From Adiantum capillus-veneris (taxonomy: Eukaryota; Streptophyta; Polypodiopsida; Polypodiales; Pteridaceae), in contig CM043966.1 in the NCBI GenBank assembly GCA_014529385.2, forward strand, positions 86,088,087 through 86,152,086: 64,000 bases of DNA, given 5' to 3'. A model generated the notes under the pieces. It ran no database searches and was not told the origin of the DNA. It saw only the letters and a list, made by a program, of their open reading frames with translations. Every line of letters starts with the position of its first letter. Within the stretch, counting starts at the first letter, position 1. Shown here one piece after another: positions 12,185 through 23,037 of the stretch. The position numbers were made by a program, and so were the translations under genes.

Positions 12185-12540
12185 GACTTACATTAAATTA
12201 GATTTAGGTTTATTTTTAACTAGATTTACGTTTATTTAAGCTAGATTTAGATTTACGTTATATTAGATTAGATGCGGGTCTCCATAGACTGCGATGCCTG
12301 CATGAAGCGGGTGAAGAAAGCCCTCAATGGAATATAGGGTATTGCTGCCTTCACTCATAGTGGGCTCCGTCGATCCAAAAGTACTGGTGAAATGTCTTCA
12401 GAAGATAGGGAAGAAGGTGGATCTTCAGGGCGGCAAGAGTCACTACATCCCCGACACAATGACCATCTAGACAACCTCTAGTCATTAGACTTACGTTAAA
12501 TTAGATTTAGCTTTATTTTTAGTTAGATTTACGTTTATTT
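12185..12540 (+). repeat. 53-bp direct repeats flanking the HMA fragment
   Basis: 12185-12237 and 12488-12540 are near-identical ('gacttac.ttaaattagattta', with about 4 differences). They bracket the captured HMA-like sequence at 12275-12470. Similar GATTTACGTTTATTT pieces recur nearby. The arrangement suggests the fragment was inserted together with, or duplicated by, this AT-rich filler. Confidence 0.75.
12275..12470 (+). pseudogene. captured heavy-metal-associated (HMA) domain fragment
   Basis: Two frames together give one HMA domain of the plant HIPP/HPP type. Codons from 12275 read RVSIDCDACMKRVKKALNGI, including the CxxC metal-binding motif (CDAC), then a stop. From 12360 another frame reads VGSVDPKVLVKCLQKIGKKV and ends at a stop at 12468-12470. 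These are the usual beta1-alpha1 and beta3-alpha2-beta4 parts of the fold. The intervening beta strand is shortened and frameshifted. The fragment lies inside the CACTA element between its left end and the transposase start. It is a relic of a host metallochaperone-like gene carried by the transposon and is not expected to be functional. Confidence 0.75.
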
Positions 12541-12854
12541 AGATTTACGCTTATTTACGTTAGATCGAGTCCACGCAAGAATTACTTACGGTTTAGGGTT
12601 TAGAGTTAGACGAACAGTGAAAAGATCTACTGTGAAAAGATGTTAAGATGAAGTGAAGTGCTACAGCTAGAGAAGAGGCAAAGGGATTTTGTCCACTACA
12701 TGCAGTATCATGTAGACGTGGGTGTCTAGATTTCTTGTACCCACAAATATAGGTATTGACCAATAAAGACGAGATTATAACCCGGTGGTTCTGATCTCCG
12801 TGCACCTCTAGACCGAGGTGTGCGGGGATTGGACATGACTAGAGAATGTGAGGT

Positions 12855-12856
<2 letters not shown>

Positions 12857-12909
<53 letters not shown>
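12857..12909 (+). repeat. (GA)n microsatellite upstream of transposase
   Basis: An uninterrupted GA tract of about 53 bp, ending 65 bp before the transposase ATG at 12975. GA tracts are common in plant 5' UTRs and promoters. A promoter role here is inference only. Confidence 0.85.
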
Positions 12910-12912
<3 letters not shown>

Positions 12913-12974
12913 GACGAAGAATGCCAATAGAATATTAAATTTGTTGTCTAGGTTATAAGTTTTTTATCCTCATT

Positions 12975-15900
12975 ATGAGTAGCGACGAGGATGTGGGACC
13001 GTCCAACCGAAACACCTATCTCTCAACGAGGGTCTTATGTCCTTGTAATCAATGCAAGCATGCTGTGCGACGGACAAGACGTGTTTCTTTGCAGCACGTT
13101 CGTGAATTTGGCGAGTTCGATCCATCTATTATAGATCGAGTTGTTGCCAATTATAACTCGTCGGACTCTGACGCTGGCCAACAAGCAGCAATCTTGCAAC
13201 CCAATAGACGTATTCGCAGGCGCTTTGGTCAAGCAGCATATGTGAGGCCACAAGATGTAGCCTCTGACAGCTCGGGGGATGATCATGCAGAGCACATTCC
13301 CAACGAGGCAATGTTTGAGCCCGAGATTGATGAAATGATCGAGACGATCATGGATTCAGAAAGGCTTATCTATGATGATATGAAAAGTGAAGCCGATACA
13401 TCATTGTATAATGGAGCACGTATGTCTAGATTGAAAGCACTCCTGGTTCTTCTCAACATGCAGGCAAAGTTTGGATGGAGTGACACTAGCGTCACAGCGC
13501 TTTTCAGGTGATCTATTACAATTAGTTTACTTTAATAGAACTCATGGTGTATAATGATCTGATAGATTTTTACACGACTGTATCATATTTTTATGTTGTG
13601 TAGATTGCTGAAAGAGCACATTCTACCAGCTGACAATGTGATGCCAGATTCCCGAGATGAAGCAAGAAAGATTTTGCGAAACTTGGGGATGGATTACAAT
13701 TCTATCCACGCTTGTCCTAATGACTGCATTCTTTTCGACATCCGTAACACAATCTACAAACTCGCATCAAGCATTTCTTCGAATGTAAGTCCATGGCCGC
13801 CCTAGCATCATGGCATGAGGAGAATAAATCTTCGGATGGTGTGCTACGAATTCCTGCAGATTGCGCAGCCTGGAAACATATAGATGGAACATGGTCGGAT
13901 TTTGCCAGGGAAGCTCGAAATTTGCGCTTAGGCCTGGCTATGGATGGCGTAAATCCATTTGGTCAAAGATCAACATCTTACAGTGTATGGCCCGTTGTCA
14001 TCGTCAACTACAACATTCCCCCGTGGTTGACTACGAAGAAGGGGCACCTATGGCTAAGCTTGATTGTGCCAGGGCGATATAAAGTGGGGAATATGGATGT
14101 GTATCTTCGTCCACTATTGGAAGAGCTACAACAATTGTGGATTGGCATAGAGGTGGTGGATATGAGCCGACACACAGGACAACGGAATGCTTTGATCAGA
14201 GGTATTCTAATGTGGACCATGCATGACTATCCCGGGCTAACAGAATGCTCAGGTGATCTATTGACACTCCTCTCTCAGACACTGTAAATCTTGTTTTTCC
14301 CCATAGTTGATCTATTATCATGTGTATACATGCAGGGCTTCAAACAAGCGGATACAGAGCATGTGTCACATGTGGACCTAGACTGAATGCACGTAGGGCA
14401 CCCTCACTGAAGAAGCAAATCTACGAAGGTCATCAAGCGTATCTTCCGGAGAATCATGTGTTACGCGACGGCTTTTTGGGAAGAGAGCCACCAAGGATGT
14501 CTGCACAAGCATGGTTAGAGCAGAAGGAGATGTGCGATGACGGATTGCCTCCAGGGATGAAGAGACTATCTCTATGGTACGAGTTACCATACTGGCCCCG
14601 ACTCGTGATCAATCACTTGCTCGATCCAATGCACATATTCAAGAATGTGGGTAATCTACTATGGGACCATTTGACCGGCAAGAAAGATACTTTGGGAGCC
14701 AGAGTTGACCTTAGAAATGTGGATCGTATGGAGCAATATTGGCCGCAAACAGCGTCTGATGGATCGATAAAACTTCCTAAAGCACCATGGATTTTCACAG
14801 GAGCCCAAGAACGCAAAGTAAAAGAGGCCATTCGATCTTTGCGGACCCCCACTGGCGTAATGCACTCGCTCCGAACGTGTTTTACTAAAGAAGGAAAGCT
14901 TACCGGTTTGAAGTCACACGATTGGCATAAAATGTGTCAGGTACGTTCATAGTGGACTTTAATATCATTGCATAAAATGTGGACTTTAATATCATTGCTG
15001 CACATACTTTACAGTTTATTTTACCGGTTGCCATTGAGGGATGTTTGTCTCTCGACATCCGTAACACAATCTACAAACTTGCAAAGCTGGTGCAATGGAT
15101 CTCACAAAAGGAGATCGACGTAGACTCCATACCATTCGCCAAACTAAATGCTGCGGAGCTTGTGTGCATGTTTGAGAAACATTTTCCTACTACAATGCTA
15201 ACCATTCAGGTGCATCTTCTTATTCACATAGTTGATGAGGTGGAAATAGCTGGCATAGTTCATTCCAGATGGATGTTCTTCTTAGAGCGTTTCATGAAAA
15301 CGCTTAAGGGATATGTGCGTCAAAAGGCACGTCCGGAGGGTAGCATGGCAGAAGGTTGGTTGGTATCAGAGTCCCTAGTGTACATTGGAGAGTGGCTAGA
15401 CGGATTTGATAAATCCCGGGACACGCTATGGCGAACCATAGATGATGAGCGCATATCTGGGATTGTCATGTGCAATCTCGGTGTTGAGAAGAAGATGACG
15501 GAAGATATAGAGGCTAAAATCAACCGATTTTGCATGCTTCACAATCCAGTGATGCAAAAGTGGATTTCACAATATGAGGATGCAAAGCAAGAGCGACAAA
15601 GGGCACGAATCGAGTGGAGACGGGGAAGACGACCACCGATGCACTATCCAGCGGTTCTGGAGAGCCTACCAACCTTCATGAGCTTAAGATGGTTGCACAA
15701 CCAATTGAAAAGCGCACAACAATGCGGTGACGAAGTGACTGAAGAAGAGTGGGAGTACTCTCGGGGTTGCGCGACCAAGGTAAGTTTGCAATGTACGACT
15801 AGCAAGTGACTTTATTTATAAACGTTTGAACGGCCACTCATAATCTTTGTTCGTTGTAGTATAAGTCATACACAGCAGCATGGTGTAAAGGTCGACATTT

Positions 15901-16612
15901 TAGGGTGGAACGAATCGACAAAAAGCGTTTTACTCAAGATTGTGGAATCATGGCAAAATTTGAACAGTCTAGTCGACGACGTTCCTCTGATGCAGATCCC
16001 GTGGTGGCGGAACTCACTTACTTCGGCACGCTGCAAGAGATTTTGAGGATCGATTACAGAGGATTTTTTGTCGACTTGTTCGACGTGCAATGGTTCAAGA
16101 TAATCATGGAGGGTCGAAACGCTACTGTGCGTAGAGGAGAGTCTGGTTTTCTTGAGGTGGATTCTACTAAGAAATGGACTGACCTAAGAGACACTTTCGT
16201 ACTACCCGAGCATTGTGAACAAGTAAGTATATAAATAGTTAACATCCCCCTTTTACAAGTTATGTGCTTGAAAGCTCTCATGTAAGTTATGTGGCTCTGG
16301 CAGGTAGTATTTCATCCTACAAAGTCTACATCAAACTGGTGGTACGTCATAGAGGTAGCCCCTCGTAGTGCAAGGACGTATGAAGGCTACCATGTGCCAA
16401 TCACAACGACATCAATGGAGGAGATCAGAGAAGATGCTCAATCAGAAGCCGCTGCGGTGGTGCCAGACGAGCATCAAGATGCTACTACTCTATATGGGGT
16501 GCATGCAGAGGAGCTACAAAATGAAACAGAGGATATGTGTTTAAACGGAGAGCTCTATATAGATATAGGAAGTTATGCTGAGTTATGCGAGGATGAGAGA
16601 GAGATCTCTTAA
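12975..16612 (+). CDS. CACTA tnp2-type transposase, 7 exons, one internal break
   Basis: Exons I can join in frame with GT-AG introns are 12975-13507, 13604-~13784, ~13793-14252, 14336-14940, 15015-15779, 15860-16222 and 16304-16612. The order of domains is a transposase-associated N terminus (CPCNQCKH motif), the tnp2 catalytic region (HACPNDCILF; LGLAMDGVNPFG; YSVWPVVIVNYNIPPWL; LDPMHIFKNVGN), DUF4218 (MVHLLIH-like VHLLIHIVDEVE; SRWMFFLERFMKTLKGYV) and DUF4216 (DYRGFFVDLFDVQWFK). Exons 2 and 3 do not join in frame. About 50 residues of the usual tnp2 sequence after CPNDC are missing, and a 32-bp copy of sequence from 15052-15083 sits in their place (13735-13766). The enzyme would cut the element ends, but this copy is probably inactive. 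Confidence 0.88.
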
Positions 16613-16884
16613 AGCCACAAATATTGTATTTGAACAATTTTGCTCCGTGCTGTAAAAGCTCTAGCTCTCTAAGTAGCTTCCATGGTGTGTAACGCTCTTT
16701 TCTACTCGCGCTCACATCTTTTGATTGAAAATTCTGAGTTTTCGACTTGCCTCTTCTACCACTCGATTCATTGCGTCATTGTATTTATATGCGTCATTAC
16801 GTCATTGTATTTAATGGTCTTTGCGTCATTGTCTACTCTATTCATTCAATATTAAGTTTAAATATTCGTGTGTTTAATGCAGGT

Positions 16885-18196
16885 ATGGATGATGAGGAGT
16901 TTCTTTCTTCTTTGTCACCGCAGCAGAGACAGTGGTACGTGGAGCGTCATCGCTCTGGCGCATCATCGCGCATTCCTACACCATCCGCATCTCCCTCTCT
17001 TTCGGAGCATTCGGCGCGCTCCGAAGCTTCGGCGTCGACAAGACGAGCGTCACACTCGTCTAGACACCGGCGCTCTAGTGGTGGCGGTGGCGGTTGTTGT
17101 GGGGATTCCGCCACCGATGCCTCCACACCGCCTCGTGTTCGACGAGGCTCTTTACCCTCCCCTTCTTTGCCCGCCCCCACACCAGCCACAGCATCGCCGT
17201 CTACGCCAGGTTTTGCACGGCTGACTGTTCCTAGAAGCTACACACCTCTACCTACTCCGCCAGGAGCCACCCCACTCGACACTCCTCGCTTCGGCCCAGA
17301 CGCCGATGGAGACACCTGACGTCCGTACCCCCATCGACACGCCGCTAGAGACCCCTGCCGGGACACCCAGGTTCACGTGTCACCGGCCAGAGGGCTTGCC
17401 TTACTCCGTCGACATCAGCGGCGGCATCATCATGGATGATGACGGCAAGAAGGTGATCTCGCGCATGCGTGGTCTTTGCTCTCAGCTGTTTAGACACTAT
17501 ATACTAAACAAATGGAGTGAAGTACCAAGTGATTTAAAAAACAGAGTCATCAGCATACTTCATGATGAGTTTCCCGTTCCAACACGGGATCAGCGCTTCA
17601 ATGAAGACCTGATGAAGATTCGAATGCGCGAATACTGCAAACACAAGCGTTCCGAAGTGCAAAAAGCAATCAAGAATGGGTGGAATAGGCCAGATTGGCT
17701 GGCCAAAGAAGATTGGAAGAATGCGAAGAAAGCAGCGCGCGAGAATCCCGACAAGTGGAAGCAACAAAAGGATGCAGCCAGAGCGCGAGTAGAGGCAGGG
17801 AGCTCGCACCACTTGGGGAGCGGTGGATGGGCATCATTTGAGGCCGATTTTGTAAGTCTTTTCACATTGCTCTTTATGCATGTTCGATAGTTTAGGGTTT
17901 ATGAGTTTTTTAGTTCTAACATAATGAAATCTTTGTATGTTTTGACAGTGGTCGATGACAGGACGTGATCCCACACCGTACGAGCGCGAGTACGCAGGCA
18001 GGAAGGGCTTAAACGCCCTGATGGACATTCTCAGTTCTCGCGGCGGCATGGTTAGTATTAGGGTTTACTCTTTTTTATTTTTTGTATTGTTTTATAAATG
18101 TCGTTATATGTTTATATTTACTGAAAACTGTCTTATTGTCTTTTTTTGCAGAATCCGACAGATACGCCGCTTGGACGCGATGAGACGTCTGATTAG
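16885..18196 (+). CDS. second CACTA gene, Transposase_24 / TnpA-like
   Basis: The start at ATG 16885 (MDDEEFLSS) opens a Ser/Pro/Thr-rich region of low complexity to about 17,300. There the frame shifts, with a stop at 17317-17319. The second frame carries TP-rich repeats and then a conserved Ptta/En/Spm-type domain (Transposase_24): RHYILNKWSEVP, MREYCKHKRSEVQKA, NRPDWLAKEDWKN. Introns at 17852-17948 and 18051-18151 join it to a short C terminus ending at TAG 18194-18196 (GRDPTPYEREYAGRKG, then NPTDTPLGRDE). In En/Spm the TnpA-class protein binds subterminal repeats and assists transposition. This assignment rests on family similarity and position. The frame break may be a one-base indel or an unrecognised splice. 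Confidence 0.8.
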
Positions 18197-18514
18197 ACGA
18201 CGTCAGTTTAGCCGTAGCTAGATAGCATTAGTTTAGGTTTTCTCATAGCTTATGTATCATGAGACGGATTTTATACGTCTTTTTGAACCATGTATATTAT
18301 TACATTTGTCACCGCAATTCCTTTTGCCAATCAATTCTTTATGCCTATGATGTTGTACAATTGTCATTATTACATTTGCCAATCAATTCAGTTTGTCTAT
18401 GATGTGTACAATTGTCAATTTTGCAAACAATGCGTCTTGTGGGTGACTATTTTGGGTCTATTATTTACCTTTGCACTTTTTTTAAAAAGTGAATCAAGTA
18501 CAATATGGTTGATG

Positions 18515-18543
18515 GGTGGCAGGGCATTCAATGCCCTGCCACC
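18515..18543. other. 29-bp near-perfect hairpin
   Basis: GGTGGCAGGGCATT at 18515-18528 pairs exactly with 18530-18543 around a single C. A short A-run follows. It lies between the second gene and the right subterminal repeats, so it may mark the inner border of the terminus or act in 3'-end formation. It is unlike the surrounding motif array. Confidence 0.8.
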
Positions 18544-18560
18544 AAAAAAATATTCTCTCA

Positions 18561-18740
18561 GGCGTCGCTATATGCGTCGCTATACTCTTCTGTGAGAGCG
18601 TCGCTATAAGCGTCGCTATAGGCGTCGCTATGAGCGTCGCTATATAGCGACGCCTATAGCGACGCCTATAGCGACGGCTATAGCGACGCAGATAGCGACG
18701 CTCTCGTAGCGACGCTTTTAGCGACGGTTATAGCGACGCC
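18561..18740. promoter_or_regulatory. CACTA right subterminal repeats
   Basis: About 15 copies of GCGTCGCTAT or its complement are packed head-to-head. The orientation switches at a perfect 20-bp palindrome (18634-18653). The array uses the same motif as the left array but is less regular (variants GCGACGGCT and GCGACGGTT). It is the presumed binding region for the element's own TnpA-like protein. Confidence 0.85.
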
Positions 18741-18797
18741 GGGGGTTATAAAAACCCAGTGTATTTCCGTCGCTAAGAGCGTCACAAGAGCACATAA

Positions 18798-18809
18798 CCT
18801 CTTGTAGTG
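18798..18809 (-). repeat. CACTA right terminal inverted repeat
   Basis: CCTCTTGTAGTG, the exact complement of the left end, followed directly by the AAC target duplication at 18810-18812. Confidence 0.95.
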
Positions 18810-18812
18810 AAC

Positions 18813-20089
18813 GAACATAGCTAATGCGCCACTCCGGATGTGCACTCAACACACAGACACAAGAGAGGGTAGACCAACTGCTCTCCACCCAACCGTGAGA
18901 ATGGTGAGGTTGCCCCTCACCCAGGACCCTTATGTAGAGTGGTCTGCCGTCCACAATGGTCCAACCACCCAGGGACTCTAGCCTCAGGCGGTCTCCCCCT
19001 GAACTCCACCCTCTCGGCTCTACGGCGAGAGGGTGGCCGGTCTAGGTCATAGCCATTACAAGCTACATGACATTACCCCCCCTTAAGAAGAGTTTTCTTC
19101 CTCGAAAACAAATGGGAAAACCTTTTGTTAGTCGCACTACGACGTTGCTTAATAGTAGCTTCTTCCTTTACGTATGTCCACGTAACTAGTACCTCCACGT
19201 ACACTTTATGATGGATATATCTATCTTGATACCTTTGAATCCTTCTTGGATCATGTGATATACCTACTAGTCCAATAGAATCCACCAAAAAATCTGGAGA
19301 AACTACATTCTCCATCCCATAAACTGACTTTTTTTTTCAATTTACTGATGTGGAAGACAGGATATACTTGAGAACTCTTCGGTAACACAAGTTTATACGC
19401 TACATTCCCAAACTCCTTAAGGATTTTTCTTGGTTTCTGACTACGCAGGCACCTTTAGGAACACAAAGTCACCTTCTTCAAAGGTTACTTTCTACGTCCT
19501 TTTCAGTGTGATGCTTTGCACTACAAATGCTCTCACGTGATGTTTAGAGCATATGATCATATCTCCTTATTTAGGCCTACAACCATTAGAAGACCTCGGC
19601 TGGAAACCACTACATGATGTAAAACCAGTCAAATAAAGAAAACTCCAAAATGGGTAGATACTTTTTCCCATTTTGTTTGCTTCTTAGCACATAAGGACGC
19701 AACATTCCTCTAGAATTTGGTTAACTTTTTTAGTTTGATCATCAGACTCCGGATGATCTGCCGTACTCATACTCATAGTAAAAGCCAATTTTTTTGAAGA
19801 CTTCCCTCCAAAAGTGGCTACTATTGAACTTCCTATCTCTATGTGATACTATATCTGCGGGCAAGCCATATAGCTTATAGAGATGTTCAATGAAGAGTTT
19901 TGCCAACCATGGCATCTAACCAAATTTTTGATGTCACACATTGTTATCTTAGTTGATGCCATAACCACCCATACTAAGTCAGTTCTTCGACTTGTCTTGG
20001 GTAATTCGATAATGGAATTTATGGAAATAATTTTCCATTTCCCCTGAGGAACCTCCACTAGCTGGACTAATCCTCGTATCTACATGTAC
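18813..20089 (-). mobile_element. decayed Ty3/gypsy 3' end (integrase remnant, PPT, LTR)
   Basis: Read on the minus strand, an integrase core remnant (GKWKIISINSIIELPKTSRR with DLVWVV) lies at about 20,060-19,850. A degenerate C terminus resembling a chromodomain tail (VTWTYVKEEATIK, then FSRKKTLLKGG) follows at 19,315-19,073. A polypurine tract (complement of CCCCCCC TTAAG at 19074-19085) precedes an LTR-like segment to 18,813. Many stops and frameshifts are present. The 'glycine run after the last codons, then LTR' layout is typical of plant chromoviruses. The CACTA element abuts the LTR. Confidence 0.6.
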
Positions 20090-20866
20090 TGCATTGCAGC
20101 ACATGAATCTAGACATGCAACTCCGTGCAGTAATTCTATTGCAACTCCATACACAAATATGGGCATGCAACTCTGTGCACTTTGACCTTTGTGGCAGTTC
20201 TGGTGAAATTTTGTGCACCTTCACCTTTCGTATAAGGTCCTTTGCATTAGTTCATGATTAACAAGAGAGTAGGTTACAAAACACACTACTTAGAGACTAT
20301 GCTCTAATCCAAACAATTCATATACGACCATCACGCTACAAGTGATCATGATAGATGACAACGTGTGGCTCTGACGGGCGACTGCGGTCCTCAGTGGAGC
20401 TACGGCAATGTTGGTGACAAGGCGGCGACGCGTTGGTGAAGCGGGGCCTCTATTATTGGCTGAGATGGCGACGGTGATCCGACAACAACTCCGGTCTACG
20501 GACGGACGACAACAAGACATGCGGTGATGCACTGATGCGACGGGCGTCTACGTGCCCGGTGACTGCTTGGTCGACTAGGCAATGGCCATCCGACTCGCTG
20601 CCACAGTGTAGACATTTAGGCAATGCCGCGTGATGAGACGCCGGTGTAGAGTGAGCGTCCATAGTCGCAGGCACTACAATGTGACACAATGTCAAAAGTC
20701 ATCTTGGTCGACGAGAAAAAAAATAATGTTGTTGTGTCTTGCTGTAAAGGCGTCGCCGGAAGAACGGATATGGGTCATTTTATCTGGCTCACACAGCCTA
20801 GTACATGTAGATAGGAGGATTAGTCCAGCTAGTGGAGGTTCCTCAGGGGAAATGGAAAATTATTTC
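20024..20866. repeat. 66-bp inverted repeat pair with 0.7-kb spacer
   Basis: 20024-20089 and 20801-20866 are reverse complements over 66 bp with one mismatch. Both contain GTGGAGGTTCCTCAGGGGAA. The left copy is integrase-coding sequence of the decayed gypsy. The right copy is the same piece in plus orientation, followed by unrelated sequence. The spacer holds no recognisable gene. Confidence 0.85.
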
Positions 20867-22854
20867 TGTTCAAGCAATTTTGGGGCAATTGCAATGGGAA
20901 GCTTTAAAAGATAAGGCTAGGGTAAAGGGGCCAGTAATGAGACGGGTGCCACAAGGTGGATGCACCCACCCCCAATTTAGAGACAAAAATTTGGTATATT
21001 CTTTGAATTTTGCTTATGTGTCCTCTTGTGATTTGCTGAAAAGTGTACTACTCCTGGGGCTTGAGTGTCTCTAATCTCTAAAACACCTCAAATTTTGTAT
21101 TTTCTCAAATTGAGTAATTAAATAAAATAAAAAAATATCGATCTTGGTATTTTTTAATTCGTGTTATCATGAGGAATCTCATGCAATTATCACATCTCAA
21201 ATCTGCCTAGACATGCAAAATACTCCCCAATATTACATGTTTTTCCAAAACCGTCTCTCTAGTGGCTCCTTTACCCTAGAAAAAAATAAATGTGGCCCAT
21301 AACTAAGGTGTGTGGAGGGAAAAAAAATCGGGTCAGGACTCAGCCTTGTGTGGACACGAGCTCACAGCAACTTGAAAGAACATGCCACGTACGTAATAGG
21401 GCAAGGCTGCCAAAATCACACCCGCCGGCTATGGCGAATTGAGCAGGTAGGCAAGGGTCTTGTGGCGCTGCTTGGCGGGCTAGAGGGCTTCCCTAGCGGG
21501 GCGGGGTCTTGATCGGTGTTGCAGAATAGAGAGTGACCGAGAATGGCGTCACAAGGCGGCGCCGCTAGTGGCCCTTGGTGCTGCCTTGGCTGCCAGAGGG
21601 GGGGGGGGGCAGCAGTCGTCCCTTCCTGGAAAATGGACTCTCCACTTGGCCGTGAGAGCCAAGTGACGCTTTGCGTGTTCGATGCCAATTCTGGACTTTT
21701 AGGCCGCTTTGAGTCTCCCAATGACCATGTGACCTATGTAGCCTTGTAGAGCTCCTTGAGGTGCTCCTGAACATGAGTTGTGGTCGCGTTTTGGTCACTT
21801 GTCCCGGATTTCCCTCTTGTGGCCTTCTGCAGGGCTTGGGGAGCCAGGGTTTCTTTCTTTGTTTCTATGCAACATTTGAGCATATAGAAATGGTCTTCTA
21901 TACTAGGGTAAGCCCCCTATCAAGTCTTATTTGAATGCGGTTAGCCATTTAGGTAGCTACCGGTCACAACAGGTCTCTACCCGCCTATGCTCTCGTGGGA
22001 ACCCTATGCTTTTCTACGCGCCAAAAGATTGAATATACATTAAAATCTCAAGGTGCTGAGCCTACCTCTCATATCTCGTCGATGTCGGAAGCTCGTGCGC
22101 AACGTATGGGCTCCTAGATGCTCCGTGTGCTCTAGGTGGCTAGAGCTCTCTCTCACAAGGTGAATAGTAGAAATGAGCTTCTAAGTGAGGTGAAAAAATC
22201 TTATAATGGGGGTCCCCAAACCACTTTCCATGAAATTTGACATGTGCTCCTAAATTCTCGTGAAACACGGTTTAGACTCGAAAATTTCCTCATTTGGGCT
22301 CTGTTTGCCCAGTTTCTGAGAAATTTGACGATTCGGTCAAAATCTGGCCAAAACACGCTTTCCGCTACATTCTCATAATTGTCCCCCCAATGTAACCTGG
22401 GTTTTCCTATAGTCATCGATCATCCCCATAATTTTTGTTTTGCATTACGATTGCATTTCACCTGCTTTTTGTATTTTTAAAGTTTTTTTGCTGAAAATTA
22501 GCAAAATTAGAAGGAAAATAAAAAAATTAACCTGAAAAAACCCAAAAATCACAATAAATAAAAAACATCACCTCGAATCACTATATACATTCACTTGTAA
22601 TTTTAATGGCCGGATTTCTTCCTTTTACCAATATTTTGCTTGAAAAATGGCTATTTTTACATATATACACGCACCTAGAGGCCTAATTTTGGCGTTTGGC
22701 CTCATATATCTGTAGATTTATGTTGTATATAAGGGCATATATACTTGGGTTAGTCAAGAAATGTTCACAATAAAACACAAACCCCCCAAAAATCATCAAA
22801 AACAATGTCCTTTTTCTGCGTCTAACGGTCATTGGGTCCGCATTGAGAATGCCT
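20867..22854 (-). mobile_element. putative 3' LTR region of Gypsy-A
   Basis: Sequence immediately beyond the polypurine tract of Gypsy-A. From about 21,600 to 22,850 scattered similarity is visible to the region left of the second Gypsy-A 3' end (about 53.8-56.13 kb), for example the TTTCCTCATTTGG.CTC.GTTTGC block at about 22,287 and 54,450, and the TGCGGACCCA complement next to both polypurine tracts. I cannot define the outer LTR end. 20,867-21,600 is unclassified; it includes a G run at 21600-21609. Confidence 0.45.
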
Positions 22855-23037
22855 CCCCCCCCCCCCCCCCTAGTCGGAGTCCTCCCAGAAGACAAGGTAT
22901 CACCACGGGGTATGTGCAGTGCATGGGCTGAAAATCCGTGTTAATGCACGTCCTTGTAATGCGGCCCTATTTCTGCATACACAGTCAATGCATTGAAAAA
23001 TTTCATGCGGTGCGAGAGAAGGGTATAAGCAATATGC

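Larger units (their letters stand above)
11176..18809 (+). mobile_element. complete CACTA (En/Spm) DNA transposon, 7,634 bp
   Basis: Both ends are seen: CACTACAAGAGG at 11176-11187 and its exact reverse complement at 18798-18809. They are flanked by the 3-bp direct duplication AAC (11173-11175 and 18810-18812), the expected size for this superfamily. Subterminal arrays of the 9-mer AGCGACGCT and its complement lie inside each end, where a TnpA-type protein normally binds. Internally there is a tnp2-type transposase gene and a second gene of the Transposase_24/TnpA type, both on the plus strand. The right flank abuts a decayed gypsy LTR. The element is structurally complete, but each of its genes has one apparent reading-frame break. 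Confidence 0.95.

Noticed and set aside
13785-13805. GTAAGT...CCTAG as an intron restoring the tnp2 frame
   Set aside because: It would be only 21 nt long, too short for a plant spliceosomal intron.
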